A stretch of DNA of 64,000 nt from Calliopsis andreniformis (lineage: Eukaryota > Arthropoda > Insecta > Hymenoptera > Andrenidae): the NCBI RefSeq assembly GCF_051401765.1, contig NW_027480464.1, positions 3,658,001-3,722,000 of the forward strand. Reading direction: 5' to 3'. How positions within the stretch are numbered: position 1 is the first letter of the stretch; the number at the start of each line of letters is the position of its first letter. The translations under genes and the position numbers were made by a program. A model generated the notes under the pieces. It worked only from the letters and a program-made list of their open reading frames with translations. It had not been told where the DNA came from and made no database searches. Below are positions 1 through 12,300 of the stretch, piece by piece.

Positions 1-3000
1 TCCACAATCTTCAATCCTCAATACTCAATCTTCAATCCTTAATACTCAATCTTCAATCCTCGATACTCAATACTCAATCCTCAATCCTCAATCCTCAATC
101 GTCATTCTTCAATCCTCAATACTCAATCTTCAATCCTCAATCCTCAATCCTCAATCCTCATTCTTCAATCCTCAATACCCAATCCTCAATCTACAATCCT
201 CAATCCTCAATCCTCAATTCTCAAACCTCAATCCTCAGTCCTCAGTCCTCAAACCTCAATCCTCAGCCCTCAGCCCTCATCCTCAATCCTCAATCCTCAA
301 CCCTCAATTCTCAATCCTCAATCCTCAATCGTCTGTCTTCAATCCTCAATACTCTATCTTCAATCCTCAATCCTCAATCCGCATTCCTCAATCTTCAATC
401 CTCAATCCTCAATCCTCAATCCTCAATCCTCAACCCTCAACCCTCAGCTCTCATCCTCAATCCTCAATCCTCAACCCTCAATCCTCAATCCTCAATCCTC
501 AATCCTCAATCTTCAATCCTCAATACTCAATCTGCAATCCTCAATCCTCAACCCTCAATCCTCAATCGTCAGTCTACAATCCTCAATACTCAATTTTCAA
601 TCCTCAATCCTCAATCCCCAATCCTCAGTCTTCAATCCTCAATCCTCAACGCTCAATCCTCAATCCTCAATCCACAACCTTCAATCCTCAATACACAATC
701 TTCAATCCTCAATCACAATCCTCAATCCTCAATCCTCAATCATCAATCCTCAATCCTCAATCCTCAGTCCCCAAAGCTCAATCCTCAATCTTCAATCCTT
801 AATACTCAATCTTCAATCCTCGATACTCAATACTCAATCCTCAATCCTCAATCCTCAATCGTCATTCTTCAATCCTCAATACTCAATCTTCAATCCTCAA
901 TCCTCAATCCTCAATCCTCATTCTTCAATCCTCAATACCCAATCCTCAATCTACAATCCTCAATCCTCAATCCTCAATTCTCAATCCTAAATCCTCAGTC
1001 CTCAGTCCTCAAACCTCAATCCTCAGCCCTCAGCCCTCATCCTCAATCCTCAATCCTCAACCCTCAATTCTCAATCCTCAATCCTCAATCGTCTGTCTTC
1101 AATCCTCAATACTCTATCTTCAATCCTCAATCCTCAATCCGCATTCCTCAATCTTCAATCCTCAATCTTCAATCCTCAATCCTCAATCCTCAACCCTCAA
1201 CCCTCAGCTCTCATCCTCAATCCTCAATCCTCAACCCTCAATCCTCAATCCTCAATCCTCAATCCTCAATCTTCAATCCTCAATACTCAATCTGCAATCC
1301 TCAATCCTCAACCCTCAATCCTCAATCGTCTGTCTTCAATCCTCAATACTCTATCTTCAATCCTCAATCCTCAATCCGCATTCCTCAATCTTCAATCCTC
1401 AATCTTCAATCCTCAATCCTCAATCCTCAACCCTCAACCCTCAGCTCTCATCCTCAATCCTCAATCCTCAACCCTCAATCCTCAATCCTCAATCCTCAAT
1501 CCTCAATCTTCAATCCTCAATACTCAATCTGCAATCCTCAATCCTCAACCCTCAATCCTCAATCGTCAGTCTACAATCCTCAATACTCAATTTTCAATCC
1601 TCAATCCTCAATCCCCAATCCTCAGTCTTCAATCCTCAATCCTCAACGCTCAATCCTCAATCCTCAATCCACAACCTTCAATCCTCAATACACAATCTTC
1701 AATCCTCAATCACAATCCTCAATCCTCAATCCTCAATCCTCAATCCTGAATCTTCAATCCTCAATACTCAATCTGCAATACTCAATCCTCAATACTCAAT
1801 CCTCAATACTCATTCTTCAATCCTCAATACCGAATCCTCAATCTTCAATCCTCAATCCTCAATGCTCAATCCTCAATCCTCAATCCCCAATCCTCAATCT
1901 TCTATCCTCAATACTCAACCGTCAATCCTCAATCCTCAATCCTCGATCCTCAATCCTCAATGTTCAATCCGCGATACCCAATCCTCAATGTTCAATCCTC
2001 AATCCTCAATCCTCAATCCTCAATCCTCAATCATCAATCCTCAATCCTCAATCCTCAATCATCAATCCTCAATCCTCAATCCTCAGTCCCCAAAGCTCAA
2101 TCCTCAATCTTCAATCCTTAATACTCAATCTTCAATCCTCGATACTCAATACTCAATCCTCAATCCTCAATCCTCAATCGTCATTCTTCAATCCTCAATA
2201 CTCAATCTTCAATCCTCAATCCTCAATCCTCAATCCTCATTCTTCAATCCTCAATACCCAATCCTCAATCTACAATCCTCAATCCTCAATCCTCAATTCT
2301 CAATCCTCAATACTCAATCCTCAATCGTCAATCCTCAATCCTCAATCCTCAGTCCCCAAACCTCAATCCTCAATCTTCAATCCTCAAAACTCAATCTTCA
2401 ATCCTCGATCCTCAATACTCAATCCTCAATCCTCAATCCTCAATCCTCAATTGTCAGTCTTCAATCCTCAATACTCAATCTTCAATCCTCAATCCTCAAT
2501 CCTCAATCCCCAATCCTCATTCCTCAATCCTCAATACCCAATCCTAAATCTTCAATCCTCAATCCTCAATCCTCAATTCTCAATCCTCAATCCTCAGTCC
2601 TCAGTCCTCAAACCACAATCCTCAACCCTCAGACCTCATCCTCAATCCTCAATCCTCAACCCTCAATCCTCAATCTTCAATCCTCGATACTCAATCTTCA
2701 ATCCTCAATCCTCACTCCTCAAACCTCAATTCTGAATCCTCAATCCTGAATCCTCAATCTTCGGCCCTCAGTCCTCAACAATCAATTGTCAATACTCAAT
2801 CCTCAATAGAATATCCTCAATTCACAGTTTTCAATAATCAATCCCCATTCTTCAATCTTCAAACCTCATTCCACAAACAACAATTCCCATCACTCAACCC
2901 TCAACACTCAGTACTCAATCTTCAATACTCAATCCTCAATCCTCAATCTTCAATCCTCAATACTCAACCTTCAATCCTCAATCCTCAATTCTCAATCCTC

Positions 3001-6000
3001 AATACTCAATCCTCAATCGTCAATCCTCAATCCCCAATTCTCAATCTTCAATCCTCAAACCTCAATCCTCAATCCCCAATCCTCAATCTTCAATCCTCAA
3101 TACTCAACCGTCAATCCTCAATCCTCAATCCTCGATCCTCAATCCTCAATGTTCAATCCGCGATACCCAATCCTCAATGTTCAATCCTCAATCCTCAATC
3201 CTCAATCCTCAATCCTCAATCATCAATCCTCAATCCTCAATCCTCAATCATCAATCCTCAATCCTCAATCCTCAGTCCCCAAAGCTCAATCCTCAATCTT
3301 CAATCCTTAATACTCAATCTTCAATCCTCGACACTCAATACTCAATCCTCAATCCTCAATCCTCAATCGTCATACTTCAATCCTCAATACTCAATCTTCA
3401 ATCCTCAATCCTCAATCCTCAATCCTCATTCTTCAATCCTCAATACCCAATCCTCAATCTACAATCCTCAATCCTCAATCCTCAATTCTCAATCCTCAAT
3501 CCTCAGTCCTCAGTCCTCAAACCTCAATCCTCAGCCCTCAGCCCTCATCCTCAATCCTCAATCCTCAACCCTCAATTCTCAATCCTCAATCCTCAATCGT
3601 CTGTCTTCAATCCTCAATACTCTATCTTCAATCCTCAATCCTCAATCCGCATTCCTCAATCTTCAATCCTCAATCCTCAATCCTCAATCCTCAATCCTCA
3701 ACCCTCAACCCTCAGCTCTCATCCTCAATCCTCAATCCTCAACCCTCAATCCTCAATCCTCAATCCTCAATCCTCAATCTTCAATCCTCAATACTCAATC
3801 TGCAATCCTCAATCCTCAACCCTCAATCCTCAATCGTCAGTCTACAATCCTCAATACTCAATTTTCAATCCTCAATCCTCAATCCCCAATCCTCAGTCTT
3901 CAATCCTCAATCCTCAACGCTCAATCCTCAATCCTCAATCCACAACCTTCAATCCTCAATACACAATCTTCAATCCTCAATCACAATCCTCAATCCTCAA
4001 TCCTCAATCATCAATCCTCAATCCTCAATCCTCAGTCCCCAAAGCTCAATCCTCAATCTTCAATCCTTAGTACTCAATCTTCAATCCTCGATACTCAATA
4101 CTCAATCCTCAATCCTCAATCCTCAATCGTCATTCTTCAATCCTCAATACTCAATCTTCAATCCTCAATCCTCAATCCTCAATCCTCATTCTTCAATCCT
4201 CAATACCCAATCCTCAATCTACAATCCTCAATCCTCAATCCTCAATTCTCAATCCTCAATCCTCAGTCCTCAGTCCTCAAACCTCAATCCTCAGCCCTCA
4301 GCCCTCATCCTCAATCCTCAATCCTCAACCCTCAATTCTCAATCCTCAATCCTCAATCGTCTGTCTTCAATCCTCAATACTCTATCTTCAATCCTCAATC
4401 CTCAATCCGCATTCCTCAATCTTCAATCCTCAATCTTCAATCCTCAATCCTCAATCCTCAACCCTCAACCCGCAGCTCTCATCCTCAATCCTCAATCCTC
4501 AACCCTCAATCCTCAATCCTCAATCCTCAATCCTCAACCTTCAATCCTCAATACTCAATCTGCAATCCTCAATCCTCAACCCTCAATCCTCAATCGTCAG
4601 TCTACAATCCTCAATACTCAATTTTCAATCCTCAATCCTCAATCCCCAATCCTCAGTCTTCAATCCTCAATCCTCAACGCTCAATCCTCAATCCTCAATC
4701 CACAACCTTCAATCCTCAATACACAATCTTCAATCCTCAATCACAATCCTCAATCCTCAATCCTCAATCCTCAATCCTGAATCTTCAATCCTCAATACTC
4801 AATCTGCAATACTCAATCCTCAATACTCAATCCTCAATACTCATTCTTCAATCCTCAATACCGAATCCTCAATCTTCAATCCTCAATCCTCAATGCTCAA
4901 TCCTCAATCCTCAATCCCCAATCCTCAATCTTCAATCCTCAATACTCAACCGTCAATCCTCAATCCTCAATCCTCGATCCTCAATCCTCAATGTTCAATC
5001 CGCGATACCCAATCCTCAATCCTCAATGTTCAATCCTCAATCCTCAATCCTGAATCCTCAATCATCAATCCTCAATCCTCAATCCTCAATCATCAATCCT
5101 CAATCCTCAATCCTCAGTCCCCAAAGCTCAATCCTCAATCTTCAATCCTTAATACTCAATCTTCAATCCTCGATACTCAATACTCAATCCTCAATCCACA
5201 ATCCTCAATCGTCATTCTTCAATCCTCAATACTCAATCTTCAATCCTCAATCCTCAATCCTCAATCCTCATTCTTCAATCCTCAATACCCAATCCTCAAT
5301 CTACAATCCTCAATCCTCAATCCTCAATTCTCAATCCTCAATCCTCAGTCCTCAGTCCTCAAACCTCAATCCTCAGCCCTCAGCCCTCATCCTCAATCCT
5401 CAATCCTCAACCCTCAATTCTCAATCCTCAATCCTCAATCGTCTGTCTTCAGTCCTCAATACTCTATCTTCAATCCTCAATCCTCAATCCGCATTCCTCA
5501 ATCTTCAATCCTCAATCCTCAATCCTCAATCCTCAATCCTCAACCCTCAATCCTCAGCTCTCATCCTCAATCCTCAATCCTCAACCCTCAATCCTCAATA
5601 CTCAATCCTCAATCCTCAATCTTCAATCCTCAATACTCAATCTGCAATCCTCAATCCTCAACCCTCAATCCTCAATCGTCAGTCTACAATCCTCAATACT
5701 CAATTTTCAATCCTCAATCCTCAATCCCCAATCCTCAGTCTTCAATCCTCAATCCTCAACGCTCAATCCTCAATCCTCAATCCACAACCTTCAATCCTCA
5801 ATACACAATCTTCAATCCTCAATCACAATCCTCAATCCTCAATCCTCAATCATCAATCCTCAATCCTCAATCCTCAGTCCCCAAAGCTCAATCCTCAATC
5901 TTCAATCCTTAATACTCAATCTTCAATCCTCGATACTCAATACTCAATCCTCAATCCTCAATCCTCAATCGTCATTCTTCAATCCTCAATACTCAATCTT

Positions 6001-6880
6001 CAATCCTCAATCCTGAATCCTCAATCCTCATTCTTCAATCCTCAATACCCAATCCTCAATCTACAATCCTCAATCCTCAATCCTCAATTCTCAATCCTCA
6101 ATCCTCAGTCCTCAGTCCTCAAACCTCAATCCTCAGCCCTCAGCCCTCATCCTCAATCCTCAATCCTCAACCCTCAATTCTCAATCCTCATTCCTCAATC
6201 GTCTGTCTTCAATCCTCAATACTCTATCTTCAATCCTCAATCCTCAATCCGCATTCCTCAATCTTCAATCCTCAATCTTCAATCCTCAATCCTCAATCCT
6301 CAACCCTCAACCCTCAGCTCTCATTCTCAATCCTCAATCCCCAACCCTCAATCCTCAATCCTCAATCCTCAATCCTCAATCTTCAATCCTCAATACTCAA
6401 TCTGCAATCCTCAATCCTCAACCCTCAATCCTCAATCGTCAGTCTACAATCCTCAATACTCAATTTTCAATCCTCAATCCTCAATCCCCAATCCTCAGTC
6501 TTCAATCCTCAATCCTCAACGCTCAATCCTCAATCCTCAATCCACAACCTTCAATCCTCAATACACAATCTTCAATCCTCAATCACAATCCTCAATCCTC
6601 AATCCTCAATCCTCAATCCTGAATCTTCAATCCTCAATACTCAATCTGCAATACTCAATCCTCAATACTCAATCCTCAATACTCATTCTTCAATCCTCAA
6701 TACCGAATCCTCAATCTTCAATCCTCAATCCTCAATGCTCAATCCTCAATCCTCAATCCTCAACCTTCAATCCTCAATCCTCAATCCTCAATCCTCAATC
6801 CTCAATCCTCAATCGTCAGTCCTCAAACCTCAATCCTGAATCGTCAATCCTGAATCCTCAACCTTCAGCCTGAGACCTCA
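1..6880. repeat. Left block: 760-bp variant-monomer family
   Basis: A landmark CCAAAGCTCA recurs at 771, 2090, 3279, 4039, 5121 and 5881, giving spacings of 1319, 1189, 760, 1082 and 760 bp. A second landmark, CCTTAATACT (CCTTAGTACT in one copy), recurs at 37 and 797, 3305 and 4065, and 5147 and 5907, always 760 bp apart. The basic unit is therefore 760 bp, and the longer spacings hold extra strings. One extra string starts near AATGCTCAATCC at 1861 and 4891, a 3.0-kb offset. The block has one internal landmark cassette (core 2805), unlike the rest of the window where cassettes come every 0.3-2 kb. Typical local variants are CTCTCATCC, TCGTCTGTC and CCGCATTCC. No gene is present. Confidence 0.85.
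2750..2920. repeat. Landmark cassette, CCCCATTC subtype (reference copy)
   Basis: The core AATAGAATAT starts at 2805. It is preceded by TCGGCCCTCAGTCC and followed by TTCACAGTTTTC. This subtype has CAATCCCCATTCTTC where most copies read CAATACTCAATCTGC. Other copies have cores at 39804, 44082 and 50115. Upstream, 2778-2789 reads ACAATCAATTGT, a 5-bp inverted repeat (ACAAT/ATTGT) around CA. The subtype links the otherwise distinct left block to the 6033-bp HOR. Confidence 0.8.
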
Positions 6881-7030
6881 ACGATCAGTTGTCAATCCTC
6901 AATCCTCAATAGAATATACTCAATTCACAGTTTTCAATACTCAATACTCAATCTGCAATCTTCAAACCTCAATCCACAAACACCAATTCTCATCACTCAA
7001 CCCTCAACACTCAGTCCTCAATGTTCAATA
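6860..7030. repeat. Landmark cassette, AACGATCAGTTG subtype (first copy)
   Basis: The core AATAGAATAT starts at 6908 and follows AACGATCAGTTGTC. Cores with the same AACGATCAG lead are at 11061, 11614, 15329, 15889, 33650 and 34210. Several of these read ATTCGCAG or AAATCGCAG in place of ATTCACAG after the core. The cassette marks the border between the 760-bp family and the cassette-rich part of the array. Confidence 0.8.
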
Positions 7031-10000
7031 CTCAATCCTCAATCCTCAATCCTCAATCGTCAATCTTCAACCCTCAATACTCAATCTTCAATCCTCAATC
7101 CTCAATCCTCAATCCTCAATCCTCATTCTTCAATCCCCAATACTCAATCCTCAATCTTCAACCCTCAATCCTCAATCCTCAATTCTCAATCCTCAATCCT
7201 CAATCCTCAATCCTCAATCGTCAATCTTCAATCCTCAATACTCAATCTTCAATGCTCAATCCTCAATCCTCAATCCTCAATCCTCATTCTTCAATCCTCA
7301 ATACACAATCTTCAATCCTCAATCCTCAATCCTCAATCCTCAATTCTCAATCCTCAATCCTCAGTCCTCAGTCCTCAAACCTCAATCCTCAACCCTCAGC
7401 CCTCATTGTCAATCCTCAATCTTCAATCCTCAATCCTCAACCTTCAATGCTCAATACTCAATCTTCAATCCTCAATCCACAATCCTCAATCCTCAATCCT
7501 CAATCCTCAATCCTCAATCCTCAATCCTCAATCCTCGATCCTCAATCCTCAATCCTCAATACTCAATCTTCAATCCTCAATCCTCAATTCTCAATCCTCG
7601 TTCCTCAATCCTCAATCCTCAATCCTCAGTCCTCAAACCTCAATCCTGAATCCTCAATCCTCAATCCTCAACTCTCAATCCTCAATTCTCAGTCCTCATT
7701 CCTCAAACCTCAATCCTCAACCCTCATTCCTCATCTTCAATCCTCAATACTCAATCTGCAATCCTCAATCCTAAATCCTCAATACTCAATCCTCATTCAT
7801 CAATCCTTAATACCGAATCCTCGGTCTTCAATCCTCAATCCTCAATCCTCAATCCTCATCCCTCAATCCTCAATGTTCAATCCTCAATACCCAATCCTCA
7901 ATCTTCAATCCTCAATCCTCAATCCTCAATACTCAATCCTCAATACTCAGTCCTCAAACCTCAATCCTGAATCCTCAACCCTGAATCCGCAACCTTCAGC
8001 CCTGAGTCCTCATCGATCATTTGGCAATCCTCAATCCTCAATAGAGTATCCTCAATTCAGAGTTGTCAATACTCAATACTCAATCTGCAATCTTCAGATC
8101 TCTATCCACAAACATCAATACTCATCACTCAACCCTCAATACTCTGTCCCCAACCCTCAATCCTCAACCCTCAACCATCAATCTCCAATCATCAATCCTC
8201 AATCCTCAACCCTCAATCCTCAATCCTCAATCGTCAACCTTCAATCCTCAATACTCAATCTTCAATCCTCAATCCAGAATCCTCAGTCCTCAGTCCTCAA
8301 TCCTCAACCCTCAACCCTCAGCCCTCATCCTCAATCCTCAATCCTCAACCCTCAATCCTCAATCTTCAATCCTCGATACTCAATATTCAATCCTCAATCC
8401 TCAGTCCTCAAACCTCAATTCTGAATCCTCAATCCTGAATCCTCAATCTTCGGCACTCAGTCCTCAACAATCAGTTGTCAATCCTCAATCCTCAATAGAA
8501 TATCCTCAATTCACAGTTTTCAATACTCAATACTCAATCTGCAATCTTCAAACCTCTGTCCACAAATATCAATTCTCATCACTCAACCCTCAACACTCAG
8601 TCCTCAATGTTCAATCCTCAATCCTCAATCCTCAATCCTCAATCGTCAATCTTCAATACTCAATACTCAATCTTCAATCCTCAATCCTCAATCCTCAATC
8701 CGCATTCTTCAATCCTCAATTCCCAATCCTCAATCCTCAATCCTTAATCCTCAATCCTCCTTCCTCAATCCTCAATCTTCAATCCTCAATACTCAATCTT
8801 CAATCCTCAAACCACAATCCTCAATCCTCAATCCTCATTCTTCAATCCTCAATACCCAACCCTCAATCTTCAATCCTCAATCCTCAATCCTCAATTCTCA
8901 ATCCTCAATCCTCAATTTTCAATCCTCATTCTTCAATCCTCAAACCTCAACCCTCAACCCTCATCCCTCATCCTCAATCGTCAGTCTTCAATCGTCAATA
9001 CTCAATCTCCAATCCTCAATCCTCAATCCCCAATTCTCAATCTTCAATCCTCAATCCTCAATCCTCAATCCTCAATCCTCAATCTTCAATCCTCAATCCT
9101 CAATCCTCAATCCTCAACCCTCAGCCCTCATCGTCAATCCACAATCTTCAACCCTCAATACTCAATCTTCAATCCTCAATCCTCAATACTCAATCCTCAA
9201 TCCGCATTCTTCAATCCTCAATACCCAATCCTCAATCCTCAATCTTTAATCCTCAACCCTCTTTCCTCAATCCCCAATCTTCAATACCCAATCCTCAATC
9301 CTCAATCTTTAATCCTCAATCCTCAATTCCAATCCTCAGTCCTCAGTCCTCAGTCCTCAATCCTCAACCCTCAACCCTCAGCCCTCATCCTCAATCCTCA
9401 ATCCTCAACCCTCAATCCTCAATCTTCAATCCTCGATACTCAATATTCAATCCTCAATCCTCAGTCCTCAAACCTCAATTCTGAATCCTCAATCCTGAAT
9501 CCTCAATCTTCGGCACTCAGTCCTCAACAATCAGTTGTCAATCCTCAATCCTCAATAGAATATCCTCAATTCACAGTTTTCAATACTCAATACTCAATCT
9601 GCAATCTTCAAACCTCTTTCCACAAATATCAATTCTCATCACTCAACCCTCAACACTCAGTCCTCAATGTTCAATCCTCAATCCTCAATCCTCAATCCTC
9701 AATCGTCAATCTTCAATACTCAATACTCAATCTTCAATCCTCAATCCTCAATCCTCAATCCTCAATCCGCATTCTTCAATCCTCAATTCCCAATCCTCAA
9801 TCCTCAATCTTTAATCCTCAATCCTCAATCCTCAATTCCAATCCTCAATCCTCAATTCTCAATCCTCAATCCTCAATCCTCAGTCATCAAACCTCAATCC
9901 TCAACCCTCAGCCCTCATCGTCAATCCACAATCTTCAACCCTCAATACTCAATCTTCAATCCTCAATCCTCAATACTCAATCCTCAATCCGCATTCTTCA

Positions 10001-12300
10001 ATCCTCAATACCCAATCCTCAATCCTCAATCTTTAATCCTCAATCCTCTTCCCTCAATCCCCAATCTTCAATACCCAATCCTCAATCCTCAATCTTTAAT
10101 CCTCAATCCTCAATCCTCAATTCCAATCCTCAGTCATCAAACCTCAATCCTCAACCCTCAGCCCTCATCGTCAATCCACAATCTTCAATCCTCAATACTC
10201 AATCTTCAATCATCAATCCTCAATACTCAATCCTCAATCCGCATTCTTCAATCCTCAATACCCAATCCTCAATCCTCAATCTTTAATCCTCAATCCTCTT
10301 TCCTCAATCCCCAATCTTCAATACCCAATCCTCAATCCTCAATCTTTAATCCTCAATCCTCCTTCCTCAATCCTCAACCTTCAATCCTCAATACTCAATC
10401 TTCAATCCTCAAACCACAATCCTCAATCCTCAATCCTCATTCTTCAATCCTCAATACCCAATCCTCAATCTTCAATCCTCAATCCTCAATCCTCAATTCT
10501 CAATCCTCAACCCTCAATTTTCAATCCTCATTCTTCAATCCTCAAACCTCAACCCTCAACCCTCATCCGTCATCCTCAATCGTCAGTCTTCAATCCTCAA
10601 TACTCAATCTCCAATCCTCAATCCTCAATCCCCAATCCTCAATCTTCAATCCTCAATCCTCAATCCTCAATCCTCAATCCTCAATCTTCAATCCTCAATC
10701 CTCAATCCTCAATCCTCAATCATCAATCTTCAATCCTCAATACTCAATCTTCAATCCTCAATCCTCAATCCTCAATCCTCAATCTTCAATCCTCAATCCT
10801 CAATCTTCAATCCTCATTCTTCAATCCTCTATACCGAATCCTCAATCTTCAATCCTCAATCCTCAATCCTCAATCCTCATCCCTCAATCCTCAATGGTCA
10901 ATCCTCAATACCCAATCCTCAATCTTCAATCCTCAATCCTCAATCCTCAATCCTCAATCCTCAATCCTCAGTCCTCAAACCTCAATCCTGAATCCTCAAT
11001 CCTGAATCCTCAAACTTCATCCCTGAGTCCTCAACGATCAGTTGTCAATCCTCAATCCTCAATAGAATATCCTCAATTCGCAGTTTTCAATACTCAATAC
11101 TCAGTCTGCAATCTTCAGATCTCTATCCACAAGCATCAATTCTCGTCACTCAACCCTCAATACTCAGTCCCCAATCCTCAATCTTCAAACCTCAATCCTC
11201 AATTCTCAATCCTCAATCATCAATCCTCAATCCTCAATCCTCAATCCTCAATCCTCAACCCTCATTCTTCAATCCTCAATACCCAATCCTCAATCTTCAA
11301 TCCTCAATCCTCAATCCTCAATTCTCAATAGTCAATCTTCAATCCTCAATCCTCAATCCTCAATCCTCAATCCTCATTCTTCAATCCTCAATACCGAATC
11401 CTCAATCTTCAATCCTCAGTCCTCAATCCTCAATCCTCATCCATCAATCCTCAACGTTCAATCCTCAATACCCAATCCTCAATCTTCAGTCCTCAATCCT
11501 CAATCCTCAATCCTCAATCCTCAGTCCGCAAACCTCAATCCTGAATCCTCAATCCTGAATCCTCAAACTTCATCCCTGTGTCCTCAACGATCAGTTGTCA
11601 ATCCTCAATCCTCAATAGAATATCCTCAAATCGCAGTTTTCAATCCGCAATACTCAATCTGCAATCTTCAGATCACTATCCACAAGCATCAATTCTCTTC
11701 ACTCAACCCTCAATACTCAGTCCCCAATCCTCAATCTTCAAACCTCAACCATCAATTCTCAATCCTCAATCATCAATCCTCAATCCTCAATCCTCAATCC
11801 TCAATTCTCAATCCTCAATCCTCAGTCCTCAGTCCACAAACCTCAATCCTCAACCCTCAGCCCTCATTGTCAATCCTCAATCTTCAATCCTCAATCATCA
11901 ACCTTCAATGCTCAATACTCAATCTTCAATCCTCAATCCACAATCCTCAATCCTCAATCCTCAATCCTCAAACCTCAATCCTCAATCCTCAATCCTCAAT
12001 CCTCGATCCTCAATCGTCAGTCTTCAATTCTTAATACTCAACCTTCAATCCTCAATCCTCAGCCCTCAACCTCAATCCTCAACCTTCAATCCTCAATCCT
12101 CAATTCTCAATCCTCATTCCTCAATCCTCAATCCTCAATCCTCAGTCCTCAATCCTCAATCGTCAGTCTTCAATCCTCAATACTCAATCTTCAATCCTCA
12201 ATCCTCAATCCTCAGTCTTCAATCCTCAATACTCAATCTTCAATCCTCAATCCTCAGTCCTCAAACCTCTATTCTGAATACTCAATCCTGAATCCTTAAT
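6880..12300. repeat. Mosaic block with six cassettes and fragments of the 4.17-kb family
   Basis: Cassette cores lie at 6908, 8040, 8494, 9554, 11061 and 11614. Two stretches match other places: about 7870-8430 matches 56340-56890 (offset 48466), and the part after core 9554 matches the part after core 21681 (offset 12127) for several hundred bases. Strings with CCGCATTCTTCAATCC, CAATCTTTAATCC and AATTCCAATCC, typical of the 4.17-kb HOR, occur repeatedly between 8.7 and 10.4 kb. The block reads as a patchwork of shared strings, not as a regular tandem. It holds no gene. Confidence 0.75.
7990..8150. repeat. Landmark cassette, ATCGATCATTTGG subtype (reference copy)
   Basis: The core at 8040 reads AATAGAGTAT and follows CATCGATCATTTGGC. 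Copies of this subtype have cores at 20065, 24229 and 28428 (all AATAGGATAT), and at 56506, 59971 and 62576 (AATAGAATAT). After the core most read CTGCAATCTTCAGATCTC. The shared AATAGGATAT change in the three 4.17-kb HOR copies shows they descend from one template. Confidence 0.82.
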
